From Fidelibacterota bacterium (GTDB lineage Bacteria > Fidelibacterota > Marinisomatia > Marinisomatales > Marinisomataceae): a stretch of 64,000 nucleotides of DNA. Shown in pieces: positions 40,328-50,764 of the stretch. Under the pieces are notes generated by a model, which saw only the letters and a list, made by a program, of their open reading frames with translations, ran no database searches and was not told the DNA's origin. Within the stretch, counting starts at the first letter, position 1. Each line of letters begins with the position of its first letter. Both the position numbers and the translations under genes were made by a program. Location of the stretch: positions 29,176-93,175 of the forward strand of contig BPEH01000002.1 in NCBI GenBank assembly GCA_019654715.1, written 5' to 3'.

Positions 40328-40783
40328 TTATCGCCTTTGAACAATTATAGAGCTATAAAGCAACAATAACAATCCTATTGTTACCGAAGAATCTGCAATA
40401 TTGAATATATACGGGAAAATATCGATATCAAATTGAATGAAATCAATTACATACCCCCTGAAAATTCTATCGATAATGTTTCCTATAGCTCCACTAATTA
40501 TTAGAAGCAAAGAAATATGTGAAAAAGGATTCTGAAACTCCTTATTGTTCAATAGTGAAAATAAATAGAGTGTAATTAGTATAGGAACTACAATAAAGAC
40601 TACTTTTAATCCATCAAAATCAGAAAAAATACCAAATGCAATTCCTGTGTTTTCAACATATGTAAAATTCAGTATCCCTTCAATAACTGAAACTATATTA
40701 TCGTATTGAACTTTGTTTTGATAGATATAATTTTTTGAAATCTGATCAATCAATACAATGAAGCAGATTAAGAGAAATCTCAT
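40328..40783 (-). CDS. lspA: Lipoprotein signal peptidase LspA
   Basis: A 151-residue inner-membrane aspartyl protease that removes signal peptides from prolipoproteins. It has four predicted membrane helices. The conserved VENTGIAFGIF, SGAIGNIIDRIFRGYVIDF (first catalytic Asp) and FNIADSSVTIG (second catalytic Asp) are all present. It overlaps the dksA-like gene by 4 nt, an order (dksA-like, lspA, rluD) often seen. A substrate candidate is the small lipoprotein at 53.5 kb. Confidence 0.94.
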   Translation of the reverse strand: MRFLLICFIVLIDQISKNYIYQNKVQYDNIVSVIEGILNFTYVENTGIAFGIFSDFDGLKVVFIVVPILITLYLFSLLNNKEFQNPFSHISLLLIISGAIGNIIDRIFRGYVIDFIQFDIDIFPYIFNIADSSVTIGLLLLLYSSIIVQRR

Positions 40784-41190
40784 AATAAATTCAGTTTCTT
40801 TTTCTCTTTACAGAAAACACCTTTAGTAGCATTTGGAACTTCTAATAATCTTTCTTCAGGGATTAGGGGCGAATCGGGACATTCACACTTTTCTGGATCA
40901 TCTTGATAAACTTGACAGATACCATAGGTACCAGTATCAATTCTATGAAGTGCTTTTTGTAGATTTGTCACGTAATCAGACTCACGAGACATTAACAAGA
41001 AACTTTTTTCTACCTCGTGAGCTTCTGTGCCTTCATTATGATCTTCTAAAACATGATCTGAAAACATTGAAGAATCATTTGAGGTAGTTGAACGTATACC
41101 TTTAATGTTATCATTAATTTCTTCTATTTTTAGAAGAATATTTTTTCTAAACATTGCAAGTTTAGTTTTTGGATATTTATTCTTTTTCAA
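40780..41190 (-). CDS. DksA/TraR-family protein with altered zinc-finger spacing
   Basis: A 136-residue protein. It has an N-terminal coiled-coil region and the family core LQKALHRIDTGTYGICQ. The C-terminal finger is altered: the cysteines lie at about 92, 102, 104 and 127, that is C-x9-C-x-C-x22-C, where the family normally has CxxC-x17-CxxC. PEERLLEVPNATKGVFCKE matches the family (IPxxRLxAxPxAxxCxxC). Such proteins bind the RNA polymerase secondary channel or act near lspA/ileS as small regulators. It lies between ileS and lspA, overlapping lspA by 4 nt. Confidence 0.75.
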   Translation of the reverse strand: MKKNKYPKTKLAMFRKNILLKIEEINDNIKGIRSTTSNDSSMFSDHVLEDHNEGTEAHEVEKSFLLMSRESDYVTNLQKALHRIDTGTYGICQVYQDDPEKCECPDSPLIPEERLLEVPNATKGVFCKEKKKLNLL

Positions 41191-41191
41191 T

Positions 41192-44100
41192 TTATTTATT
41201 CTTTTGTTTTTTTATGAAAATACTAAAATTATTCTTTTCATAACTAAAAACGGAATTATAATCACTATTTTCCAATTTGTCCACAATATCTGTACATAAT
41301 ATTTCATTCATAAAATATTGTTTATGTTTTTCAATAGCGTTAACTATATCATCGGAAAAATTATTAGATAGTATAATTCTATCATCAACATCAAAATTTG
41401 CTTCTTTTCTCATGATTTGGATATGTCTAATAACTTCTCTTACCAACCCTTCTGTTTTTAGATCATCGTCTATCTTTGTATTAATAGAAACAATAACATT
41501 ATGAGAAAAAAATGCTTCTTCATCTTTTCCACCTTTAATCTGAATAACTACATCTTCATTAATAATATCAAAATCTTCTGAAAAAAGTTTCTCATTGTGT
41601 AGATATTTTTTAATTGTTGAATATTCATCCATTGTAGATATAATCTTTACAATCTCTTGCATATCTTCCCCAAATTTTGAAGATAAAGTTCTAAAATTTG
41701 GTTTTATTGTAAAAGATCCCATCATTTCAACTTGATCAGTAATTGTAACTTTTTTTATATTTAATTCATCGAGAATAATTGCTTTCTGGTTCATTATAAA
41801 TTCAGCAATATTGGAATCATTTTCATAGATTTTTATCTCGGATAAAGGCTGTCTTACTTTCACATTAGCTTTCTTTCTTGCAGCTCGTCCTCCTTCCATT
41901 ACTTTTTTCAATACATCAACTTTCTTCAAAAGTTCTAAATCAATTTTTTTCTCATCACAATCAGGATAAGGAGATAAATGGACACTTTCGAATTTCTCTT
42001 TAGAAATATTCTTATACATATGCTCTGTTACAAATGGTAAAATTGGAGACAAAATCTTAATTACTGATAATAACACCTCATATAAAGTCTGATATGCCAC
42101 AAATTTATCTTTATCATTTTCGCTCTTCCAAAATCTTCTTCTATTTCTTCTAATGTACCAATTTGATAAATCATCAATAAATAATTCGACTTTTTTTAAT
42201 AATTTATCTGCTTCAAATCTGTCATAATGAATAGAAGATTCTTTAATTAATAAATTAACTTTTGCAATAATCCATTTATCTAATAATGTGTAATCTTTAG
42301 GGTTAATTTTTTGTGCATTAGGCTCGAATTTATCAACGCTAGCATAAGTGCAGAAAAAAGAATAAATATTCCAAAAACTAATTAATCTTTTTCTCACATC
42401 ATCAGCCTTACCATATCCAAATAATAGATTATTCTCTACATTTTGCCTTATGTACATCCATCGCATAACATCTACACCCATTTTTTCAGCCGCATCATCA
42501 AACCAGATTGCATTACCTGCAGTTTTATGCATTTCTTTCCCATCTTCATCTTTGACTAAGGCATGACCAAGAAGAGTTTTAAAAGGAGCTTTGTTCTCTA
42601 GAAAACTTGACATAGCAAGCAAAGAGTAAAACCAATTTCTAAATTGGCCAGGGAAACATTCCGTAATAAAGTCAGCAGGAAACCATTCTTTCCAATATTC
42701 ATTATTTTCAAAATAACCTAGAGTAGAAAAAGGAACAATACCTGCATCAAGCCACGGATTTCCAACATCTTCAATTCTACTCCCAACTAACCCCGACTCA
42801 GGGTGTTTAATTTTAACATGATCAATCCAAGGACGATGAGGACTCTTACCTTCAAATTTATCCCATCCTTCAACAGCAAGTTTTTCCAACTCTTCTTTCG
42901 AGCCAACAACATAAAAACTTCCATCTTCGAATGTCCATATTGGTAATGCTAATCCCCAAAATCGTTTTTTTGAAATCATCCAATCACCCATATTGTCTAA
43001 CCAATTATGTTCACTATCTGATCCCCATTCTGGAAGCCAATTAATTTCATCGACAACATTTTTAATTCTATCTCTCCAATCCATGTTTATATACCATTCG
43101 TTTACTTGTTTAAAAACAAGCTCATCTCCTGATCGCCAACAATGTGGATATACATGAGGGTAATCTTCTGCATAAAGCAATAAATCTCTTTTTTTAAGTC
43201 TTGTAATATTTTTTCTGAAGTTTTTTCATCAGTTGCATTAAGACCAGATAAGAAATCAAAACCTTCAACAAAATTAGCTTGATTATCAATCGGTGATATT
43301 TCAACAAAATTATTTTTCTTACAAATTTTACTATCTATTGATCCGCACCCTCCGGCCATATGAACTATGCCAGTCCCTTCTCCTTCAACTACCATATCAT
43401 TTCCTTCTGAATCTTTTCCTCCATCAACAATAACATGACATTGAATTGCATTAACTTCTTTTTTCTCTAATTCAACATTAATATTTGGATAACCTCCATT
43501 ATTATTTTGTGCATCAAGATAATCATAAGGTCCTTCGTAATTCCAACCAAGCATATCTTTACCTTTGAGCACTTCAATAACCTCATATCCTCCTCTTTCC
43601 TTAAAAATTTGATCTAAGGTTTTTAGTTTAGGTGTTCCTTTAACCCAATTTTTCTTTTCAGAGAATTCTTTAGCAAGACGCTGAAACTTTAAATTATTTT
43701 CAGCAACATAATAAATAGAACCATCAGGTATAGCTATTTTTGCATAATTTAATTTTGTATTAATTGCTACAGCAATATTTGAAGATAGAGTCCATGGTGT
43801 TGTAGTCCAGATAAGTAAATTTTCATTCTTATGATCTTTTAAGGGAAATTTTACGAAAACACCTTTATGAACAGTTAGTTTACGACCTTCAATAATTTCC
43901 ATCTGAGAATAAGAAGTGCCTGATCTACCAGACCATGGAACAACATCTGTTCCACGATAAATTTTGTCTTCTTCAAACAATTTTTTTAGAAAAGACCAAA
44001 TTGCATAATTGTTATCCTCCGACATGGTATAATATGAATTATCCCAATCCATCCAATAACCTAGTCTTTTAGATTGATCCGTTTGGATTTTTGAATATTT

Positions 44101-44478
44101 TTGCACTCTTTCTTTGCAGAGATTAACAAATTTTTCTATACCAAGATCTTCCACTTCTTTTTTAGATTTAATACCAAGTTCTTTTTCTACTTCAACCTCG
44201 ACCCATAATCCTTGACAATCAAAACCATTCTGATAGCGTAATTGATATCCATTCATAGCCTTATAACGTTGATAAACATCTTTTAACGTTCTTCCCCATG
44301 CATGATGAACTCCCATTGGATTATTCGCAGTAATTGGACCATCAAGAAAACTCCATTTCTTACCTTTGGAGTTCTGTTTGATCAATTTTTGAAAGATATC
44401 ATTTTTTTCCCAAAAATTAAGTATATCGTGTTCAATTGATATAAAATTTGCTTTTGGATTTTCTTTTTTTATGCCCAT
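41192..44478 (-). CDS. ileS: Isoleucyl-tRNA synthetase, divergent type (one frameshift)
   Basis: A class I synthetase of about 1095 residues once repaired. The HIGH region reads DGPITANNPMGVHHAWGRT and the KMSKS region reads KEMHKTAGNAIWF, both unlike the E. coli type. It also has CDGLPxE-like FDCQGLWVEVEVEKELG, VVPWSGRSGTSYSQMEI, TTTPWTLSSNIAVA (editing domain) and MRWMY. The frame breaks near 43185, where LKKEIYCFMQ in one frame and LLYAEDYPHVYPHCWR in the other rejoin with one base. It precedes the dksA-like gene and lspA, a common ileS-lspA neighbourhood. Confidence 0.93.
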
Positions 44479-44534
44479 AGTGAATTAACTATGAACTTAT
44501 AAGAAATGTCGAATTATTGCAATTTGATTAGAAT

Positions 44535-45940
44535 TTATCTTAGAAGTGTTAAGAATCTAGACGCTCTACCACGTTTTACTAGAACCAAAATTTTTCTATC
44601 TTCTTCATATTGTTCTATTTCATTAATGAACTCATTAATATTGGAAATCTTTTTTTGTCCCACACGATTTATTAGATCACCAAGTTCAAAACCAGCTTGT
44701 TCAGCAATACCGTCAGGCAATATATCAGTCACAATAACACCCTTCAAATCTGAACCGTCTGACCAACCTGAACTTTTAGAAGGAATATCAAATTTTTCTA
44801 TTAAAGTGTCAGATATATTGGCAACAGTAAGTCCAAATTGCTTATCTCTATACATATCGCCCATAGATGCTAACCCTCAACCGATTTTTCTTCCAAAACT
44901 ACATAAATATCTTCATTCCTTCCTGAACGAAGAATTTTAAGCTTTATTTTCGATCCTGGAATACTATTTGATACTAAATTTTTTAATTCTGATCCATTAT
45001 TAATCTTCTGATCCTCAAAACCTACAATGATATCACTTTCTTCTAAACCAGCTTTATCAGCTGGACTATCTGGAACAACTTCACCTATTATCGTTCCTCG
45101 CATTGATTCAAGTTCCATTGCTTCATAGATATCTTCATTAATATCTTGCATGTAGATTCCCAAGAAAGAACGTACAACGTATCCTTTTACGACTAAATCA
45201 TCCTTAACTTTTTTCACTATGTTGGATGGGATAGCAAATCCAACTCCTGCACTAGATCTTGATCCAGAAATAATTGCTGCATTAATACCAATTAATTCTC
45301 CTGCCATATTTAATAATGCTCCACCACTATTTCCTGGATTAATTGCGGCATCAGTTTGAATAAAATCTTGATATTTATCACCACCCTGCGTCATCACATT
45401 ATCGCGTCCTACTGCGCTCACAATACCTGCAGTAACTGTATGACTCAAGTTTGCAGAAAAGGGACTTCCTATAGCTAATACCCATTCACCAACTCTAACC
45501 TTATCAGAATCTCCTACTTTAACAGATTTCAAATTGTCAGCTTCAATCTTTAAAATAGCTAAATCAGTTCCTTCATCAAGACCTACAATTTCTGCATCAA
45601 ACATTCTTTTATCCATCAATTCTATAATGATTTCATCTACAGGTTTTCCATTATCAAATACAACATGATGGTTAGTAATAACATAACCATTATCTGCATC
45701 TACTATCACACCAGAACCCAATGATCTTCCCTGGTAAGAATCAGGAATATTTCTACCCCAAAATCGATAGAAATCTTGAACCTCTTTATTCATTGTATAG
45801 GTTTTCTTGGCAGTAATTGTAACAACGGATTGATTTACATCTTCAACTATATCAGCAAATAAAGTACTAAACTGTTGAAAAACAGGATTTTGACCAAAAA
45901 CAAATGATATTGTAATAATTGATATAATTAATTTTTTCAT
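44535..45940 (-). CDS. Periplasmic serine protease DegP/HtrA family (one frameshift)
   Basis: A secreted protease/chaperone with a signal peptide (MKKLIISIITISFVFG). The trypsin-like domain shows the full triad: VITNHHVV (His), GTDLAILKIE (Asp) and NPGNSGGALLN (Ser). Two PDZ domains follow (FLGIYMQDI...GTIIGEVVPDSPA and VIVTDILPDGIAEQAGFELG). The frame breaks at 44868; adding one T on the coding strand joins EEKSVEG to LASMGDMYRDKQFG. Repaired length is about 468 residues. It lies between dsbD and ileS, and the periplasmic quality-control link to dsbD is plain. Confidence 0.93.
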
Positions 45941-45983
45941 AATTGTTTTATTTAAATAAAGAAGCTTAAAATAAGTTCCATAA

Positions 45984-47801
45984 TTAATTTAATCCTTTTC
46001 TTAGAAAATCTTGAAAATCATTTACATTTCTTGACATTCCCGGAAATTCTCCAATAACAAAGTCATTTTTATCTAAAATAACATAATAAGGAAGTGCAGC
46101 AGTTTTAAATCTGTTAATTTGATACTCTCTTTTCTGAATATAATTTTCTCCAGCATCAGTATATAGGCTAACTAAAACAAATTTTTGCATTAATTCTTCC
46201 ACAGATTCTTCTGTGAATATATTAGTCTCCATCCAGCGACAATTGGTGCATGTAACTCCTGTAAAATCAATAAATATATTCTTATTGTCTGCTTTTGCTA
46301 AGCGAAAACCTTCTTCTAAAGAATTTACCCAATCCAGATTAGAATGTGCTTTCTTTGGAGGTAAATATGATTCAATAGTGCCGTTAATATTGTATCCGAA
46401 ATTCCCTGATACCAAATATAGACTAAACAATAGAAATGGAATTGCAAAAACTACACGTATAATTGTCTGATCTAAACGCATACTTGAAAAAGATACTTTT
46501 GAGTCATTTTTAAAACGAATAAGACCCAAAAGATATAAAAAACATAAGAATATTATTACAGACCAAGAAAAAAGGACAATTTCATAAGTAAAAATATTCC
46601 AATTCCACACTAAGTCTGTATTGCTAATAAATTTAAATGCTGCTGCTATTTCTAAGAATCCCATTATTACTTTTACTGAATTGAGCCAATTACCAGATTG
46701 TGGTAGTTTTGTTAAATAGTGTGGAAAAAGAGCTAATAAGAAAAAAGGAGATGCAAAAGCTAAACTAAATATTAACATACCAATAATAGGCCAAAACCAT
46801 TGCCCTTGTGATGCTGCAACCAGTATTAGACCCATAAATGCCACTGTACATGTAAAAGAAGTAATAGTAAAAGTTAAAGCCATAAACAATATACCTGCAT
46901 ACCCTTCAGAGTTTTCTCTCTCGAGTGAAAAACGCTTCAATGATTGAGGAAGATCAATTTCATAAAAACCAAAAAGTGAAAAAGCAAAATAGGCAAACAG
47001 AAAAGCAATAAACAGATTTACATAAGGATTAGAAGCAAGTTGCGTTGCTCCAGAAGCGCCAAGGAAGATAGCTAGCAACATCCCAAGCAATGTAAATGTC
47101 ATCACAATCCCAAGCATATAAACAAAAGCCCCTTTAACAGGTGAAGTATTTTTATCTTCACTTCTCTTCAAGAAAAAAGAGATTGTAATAGGTATCATTG
47201 GAAATACACAAGGAGTTAACAGGGCTAGAAAACCCATACTGAGAGACAGCAATAAAAAAGATCCAATTTTATTATTTGTGATATCTAATATTGATTTTTT
47301 ATGAAAATCAAAATTAACAATGGCATAGTCATTTCGAATAGGTCCCTCTACAACGTTAAGTTGTATATTTTGAGTATATTCATTAGGCGGATAACACAGG
47401 CCTTCGTTACATACTTGATACCGAACTGTAGATTTTAGAGTATAAGATCCTAAAGGAGTATCATCATTAATTTGAACTGGTATTTTAAATTGTGGTTTAT
47501 TTTTATGATACTTTGTGATAATCATAAACCCTTCATCAAAATCTTCAATTGGTTAGGTTCAATAATTCTACCAACTTGATTAACAATTGAGCCTTCTATT
47601 CTGACAGTTGTTGATTCGGGGCCATCTGGAACATCATATATTGCATAAATATGCCAACCATATTCAAGTTCTGTATCCAAAGTTATAAGAGCGACTTCTC
47701 CTTGCCTTATATCATCTATACTAAACCTAAAATCAGCTGGATCATCAAAATTTTTGACCAAGCAATATTGAAAAATAAAATAATAATAATAATTTCTTCA
47801 T
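45984..47801 (-). CDS. dsbD: Thiol:disulfide interchange protein DsbD (two frameshifts)
   Basis: Moves reducing power from cytoplasmic thioredoxin to the periplasm. It has a signal peptide (MKKLLLLFYFSILLG) and an N-terminal DsbD-alpha domain with VCNEGLCYPP (cysteine pair). An eight-helix domain with LLTPCVFPMIPI and SFTCTVAFMG follows, and a C-terminal thioredoxin domain has FTGVTCTNCRWME. Frames change near 47765 (one A too many) and 47553 (one C missing), after which QNFDDPADFRF and NPIEDFDEGFM read through. The ATG overlaps the patatin stop (ATGA). Confidence 0.91.
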
Positions 47802-48742
47802 CAGTTTTGGGAAAATAACTTCTTCTTAATCTTTGTCCAAAAAGTTTCTTCAGGAATCTCTATATCAACTTCGCCGAAAGAATCAAGTTTATGAATTAAA
47901 TTTTCGATTTCATTCTTAGCACAATCGTGTCCATTTTTAATAAAATCATCTGTACGATCAAATGCAGACCAATGAAGGCTATCATGATCTGGGTGAAATA
48001 CAAAATCAGCTTGATTTAATAGGTATTCATTTAAATGACGGACTGAAAGATCTCTTACTCTTGACATAATCTCAACAATATTTTCAAGCTTTTGATCGGT
48101 TTTAAACTTTTTACCGATATTGATTGCAATAATAAAATCACACTTATTTAATAATGGACTCACAGGGGTTGGTAATACCACTCCTCCATCAACCAACATT
48201 CTATCATTCTGATATGTCGGCTCTACAAAACCAGGAATAGAGGAACTCTGAACAACCGCATCTACAATACTACCAGATTTATAAACAATTGGTTTTCCTG
48301 ACATAAGATCAGTGGCAGTTATAATTAATGGTATATTTAATTCATCAAATGTTGTGCATGAAATCAGATTTTTTGTTGCCTTTGAAAGTCTTTCATTCTT
48401 AATAATTGATCTTCGTGTTGAACTAACCATTAAAACATACTGATTTTTTATTTGTTTCATTACTTGTGAAAAGACTGATTCATCTTTTTCATCATTTGAT
48501 ATATATCTAAAACCTAAATCTTTAAAATCTGTGCTATTAATATGTTCTATATATTTTTTTTCAACCGTTTTTGCATTCCCATGACAGGCATACATTGCAC
48601 CAATCATTGAACCTGCACTTGTTCCAGAAATAATATCAGGAAATATATTATGTTCTTCTAAAGATTTTAATATACCAATATGACATGCACCCCTTGCTCC
48701 ACCTCCACCAAGAGCAAGACCTATTTTCAAATTCTTATACAT
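47801..48742 (-). CDS. Patatin-like phospholipase (RssA/YchK type)
   Basis: A 313-residue cytoplasmic or membrane-associated esterase. The patatin motifs are complete: the oxyanion loop LGGGGARGACHIG at the N-terminus, the nucleophile GTSAGS, and the catalytic aspartate in MLVDGGVVLPTPV. No signal peptide is visible, which fits the RssA-like subgroup with unknown physiological lipids. It overlaps pyrE by 8 nt and dsbD by one base, so it belongs to the pyrF-to-greA run. Confidence 0.88.
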   Translation of the reverse strand: MYKNLKIGLALGGGGARGACHIGILKSLEEHNIFPDIISGTSAGSMIGAMYACHGNAKTVEKKYIEHINSTDFKDLGFRYISNDEKDESVFSQVMKQIKNQYVLMVSSTRRSIIKNERLSKATKNLISCTTFDELNIPLIITATDLMSGKPIVYKSGSIVDAVVQSSSIPGFVEPTYQNDRMLVDGGVVLPTPVSPLLNKCDFIIAINIGKKFKTDQKLENIVEIMSRVRDLSVRHLNEYLLNQADFVFHPDHDSLHWSAFDRTDDFIKNGHDCAKNEIENLIHKLDSFGEVDIEIPEETFWTKIKKKLFSQN

Positions 48743-49313
48743 CTATATTTTTGCTTCCAGGCTTTGTGAGTGGAATATTTTTAAGAGAATCTGGAATATC
48801 TTCTGGAGAGAAGATATTTGCAACTTGTTTAGTCACTGAAAAGAATTCTTCATGTAAATCTATTTCTGATGAACTTCTATCAACAATTATTCCTATCCCA
48901 CAAATAGTTCCTCTGTGATGATTGACTAATTTCATAACCTCTTTTAGAGATCCTCCTGTACTTAGAACATCCTCAATAATTAAAATCTTTTCACCTTCTT
49001 TAATGGTAAATCCTCTTCTGAGTTTCATATTTTGATCAATTCTTTCACAAAAAATTGTTTTTACGCCTAATTGTCTACCAACTTCGGTCCCAAGAACAAT
49101 ACCGCCTAATGCAGGTGAAATAACTTTGTCAACTGAATATGACTTAAAATGATTGGACAATATTTCTCCAAACATTGTTAAATATTCTGGATATTGTAAT
49201 ACTTTAGCACATTGAAAATATGCATCACTTCTGAGCCCAGAAGATAGTATGAAATGACCATACATTAATGCATTTGTTTTCTCAAAAATCTCAGTAAAAT
49301 CTTTATCGTTCAC
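48735..49313 (-). CDS. pyrE: Orotate phosphoribosyltransferase PyrE
   Basis: A 192-residue enzyme that makes OMP from orotate and PRPP in pyrimidine synthesis. The PRPP-binding motif ILIIEDVLSTGGSLKEV is clear. GHFILSSGLRSDAYFQ near the N-terminus and SPALGGIVLGTEVGRQLG complete the fold. It overlaps pyrF by 11 nt; the two catalyse consecutive steps, so coupling makes sense. Confidence 0.95.
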   Translation of the reverse strand: MNDKDFTEIFEKTNALMYGHFILSSGLRSDAYFQCAKVLQYPEYLTMFGEILSNHFKSYSVDKVISPALGGIVLGTEVGRQLGVKTIFCERIDQNMKLRRGFTIKEGEKILIIEDVLSTGGSLKEVMKLVNHHRGTICGIGIIVDRSSSEIDLHEEFFSVTKQVANIFSPEDIPDSLKNIPLTKPGSKNIDV

Positions 49314-50081
49314 AATATTTTCTCATTTGTTCTGAAAATTCTTTTGCAGCATTATAAATACTGTTAGAATCTTTGTTATCAGCAAAAATTATAGATCGTG
49401 AGACATTTACCAAAGTTGAATCTATAAATTCTTTGTTAATATTAACTGTATTCTCTAAATCTCCTCCTTGTGCACCAATACCTGGAATCAGAAAAGGTAA
49501 ATTGCTTAATGATCGTACTTCTTTCATTTTGTGTATATCGTAGCACCAACAACTAAACCAATATTTTTATTCTCATTCATATCATTTGTCAAATTGATTA
49601 CATTTCTAAAAGTATCATTTTGTATATATTCTGCAGATGAATTTGAGGTTACACATAAAACATAAACTCCTCTTGAAGAGTCTATAGAAAATGGCTTTAT
49701 TGTTTCTTCTCCCATATAAGGATTCACGGTAATAGCATCACAATCAAAATGTTTAAAAAAAGCATTTGCATAATGTGCGGCGGAATTACCAATATCTCCT
49801 CTTTTTGCATCTGCTATAATAATATGCTGATTTCCAATTTCTTTTATTAATTCTTCTAACCAAACAAAACCTTTTGATCCCCATTCTTCAAAAAAAGCTA
49901 GATTAGGTTTATACGCAGCAGCAAAATCTCTCGTAGCATCAACAACTGCGAATGAATAGTCTTTTAATTCTTCTAAAGTAACATTGGAAGCAAACTGTTT
50001 TTTATCAATATCAATTCCGACACATAAATTAGATTCTTTTGTTTTAATTGAATTTTTTAGTTTATCTATAAAGGATACCAT
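49303..50081 (-). CDS. pyrF: Orotidine 5'-phosphate decarboxylase, class II (one frameshift)
   Basis: Decarboxylates OMP to UMP. It is the longer class II type (PyrF2, about 258 residues), with SNLCVGIDIDKKQF, the catalytic DAKRGDIGNSAAHYA, TVNPYMGEE and PFLIPGIGAQGGD. The frame breaks near 49525: adding one A to an A4 run joins VVGATIYTK to MKEVRSLSNLPF, the family continuation. It is the first gene of the long minus-strand run, 77 bp from the divergent GNAT gene. Confidence 0.93.
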
Positions 50082-50158
50082 CAGCGAAATTTAGTTCAAT
50101 TAACATGATGAAACAAATGGCTTCATAGTAGATTTAAATATTTTTAATTTTCCCCTAA

Positions 50159-50764
50159 ATGGAGAACAATTTAGAAAAGTCACAAACAAAGATTATTGCT
50201 TCAACAAATGTTTTCCAAATCGAATTTGTTGAGAAAATCGGCAAAGAGGATTATCCTCCATTGATTAATATCTCATTACACCTTGCGAAAGAATATGGCA
50301 GACAAGCCGTTTTAACAAAAAATACTATTGAAAAATACTTTGATGGAAAAAAATCATTGCCATTCATAGCAAGATATCAAAATGAAATTATTGGATATAT
50401 TATTGGAGTTCCTTTGGAAGAATTACGCGAAGAAAGCTGGGCTATTAATGATGAAAATTTTGGCAAATATAATACACTGTATACTTCTGCATTTGTTATT
50501 ATGGAAAAGTATAAGTCAAATGGTTATGCAAGAATGTTAAAACGTGTTTATATCAGTTGGGCAGAAAAGAAAGAAAAGATTAGATATATGACTGGACATG
50601 TTCGTAGAGGTTTTGCGAATAGGTTTGATGACAACATTGCTATTATCAATCAAGTAGAGAATTGGCAAGGAACTAGGAAACCATTTGAATACTATAGAAG
50701 ATCATTTGGAGATGATGGAGTATCTTCATCAGTTCATAATCCTCCACTTGAAATTACAATTTAA
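50159..50764 (+). CDS. GNAT-family N-acetyltransferase
   Basis: A 201-residue protein with a single acetyltransferase fold. It shows a beta strand IGYIIGVPL, then NTLYTSAFVIMEKYKSNGYA followed by RMLKRVYISWA, which contains the acetyl-CoA pyrophosphate-loop region in altered form. The C-terminal part (GHVRRGFANRFD, VENWQGTRKPFEYYRR) is not one I can match to a substrate class. It is a lone plus-strand gene, divergent from pyrF and convergent with the SSS symporter (4-nt overlap). Confidence 0.7.
   Translation: MENNLEKSQTKIIASTNVFQIEFVEKIGKEDYPPLINISLHLAKEYGRQAVLTKNTIEKYFDGKKSLPFIARYQNEIIGYIIGVPLEELREESWAINDENFGKYNTLYTSAFVIMEKYKSNGYARMLKRVYISWAEKKEKIRYMTGHVRRGFANRFDDNIAIINQVENWQGTRKPFEYYRRSFGDDGVSSSVHNPPLEITI

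Noticed and set aside
45941..45983. TTTATTTAAATAAA palindrome between dsbD and degP as a terminator
   Set aside because: The stem is pure A/T and weak, and no T tract follows; genes on both sides appear to be in one run.
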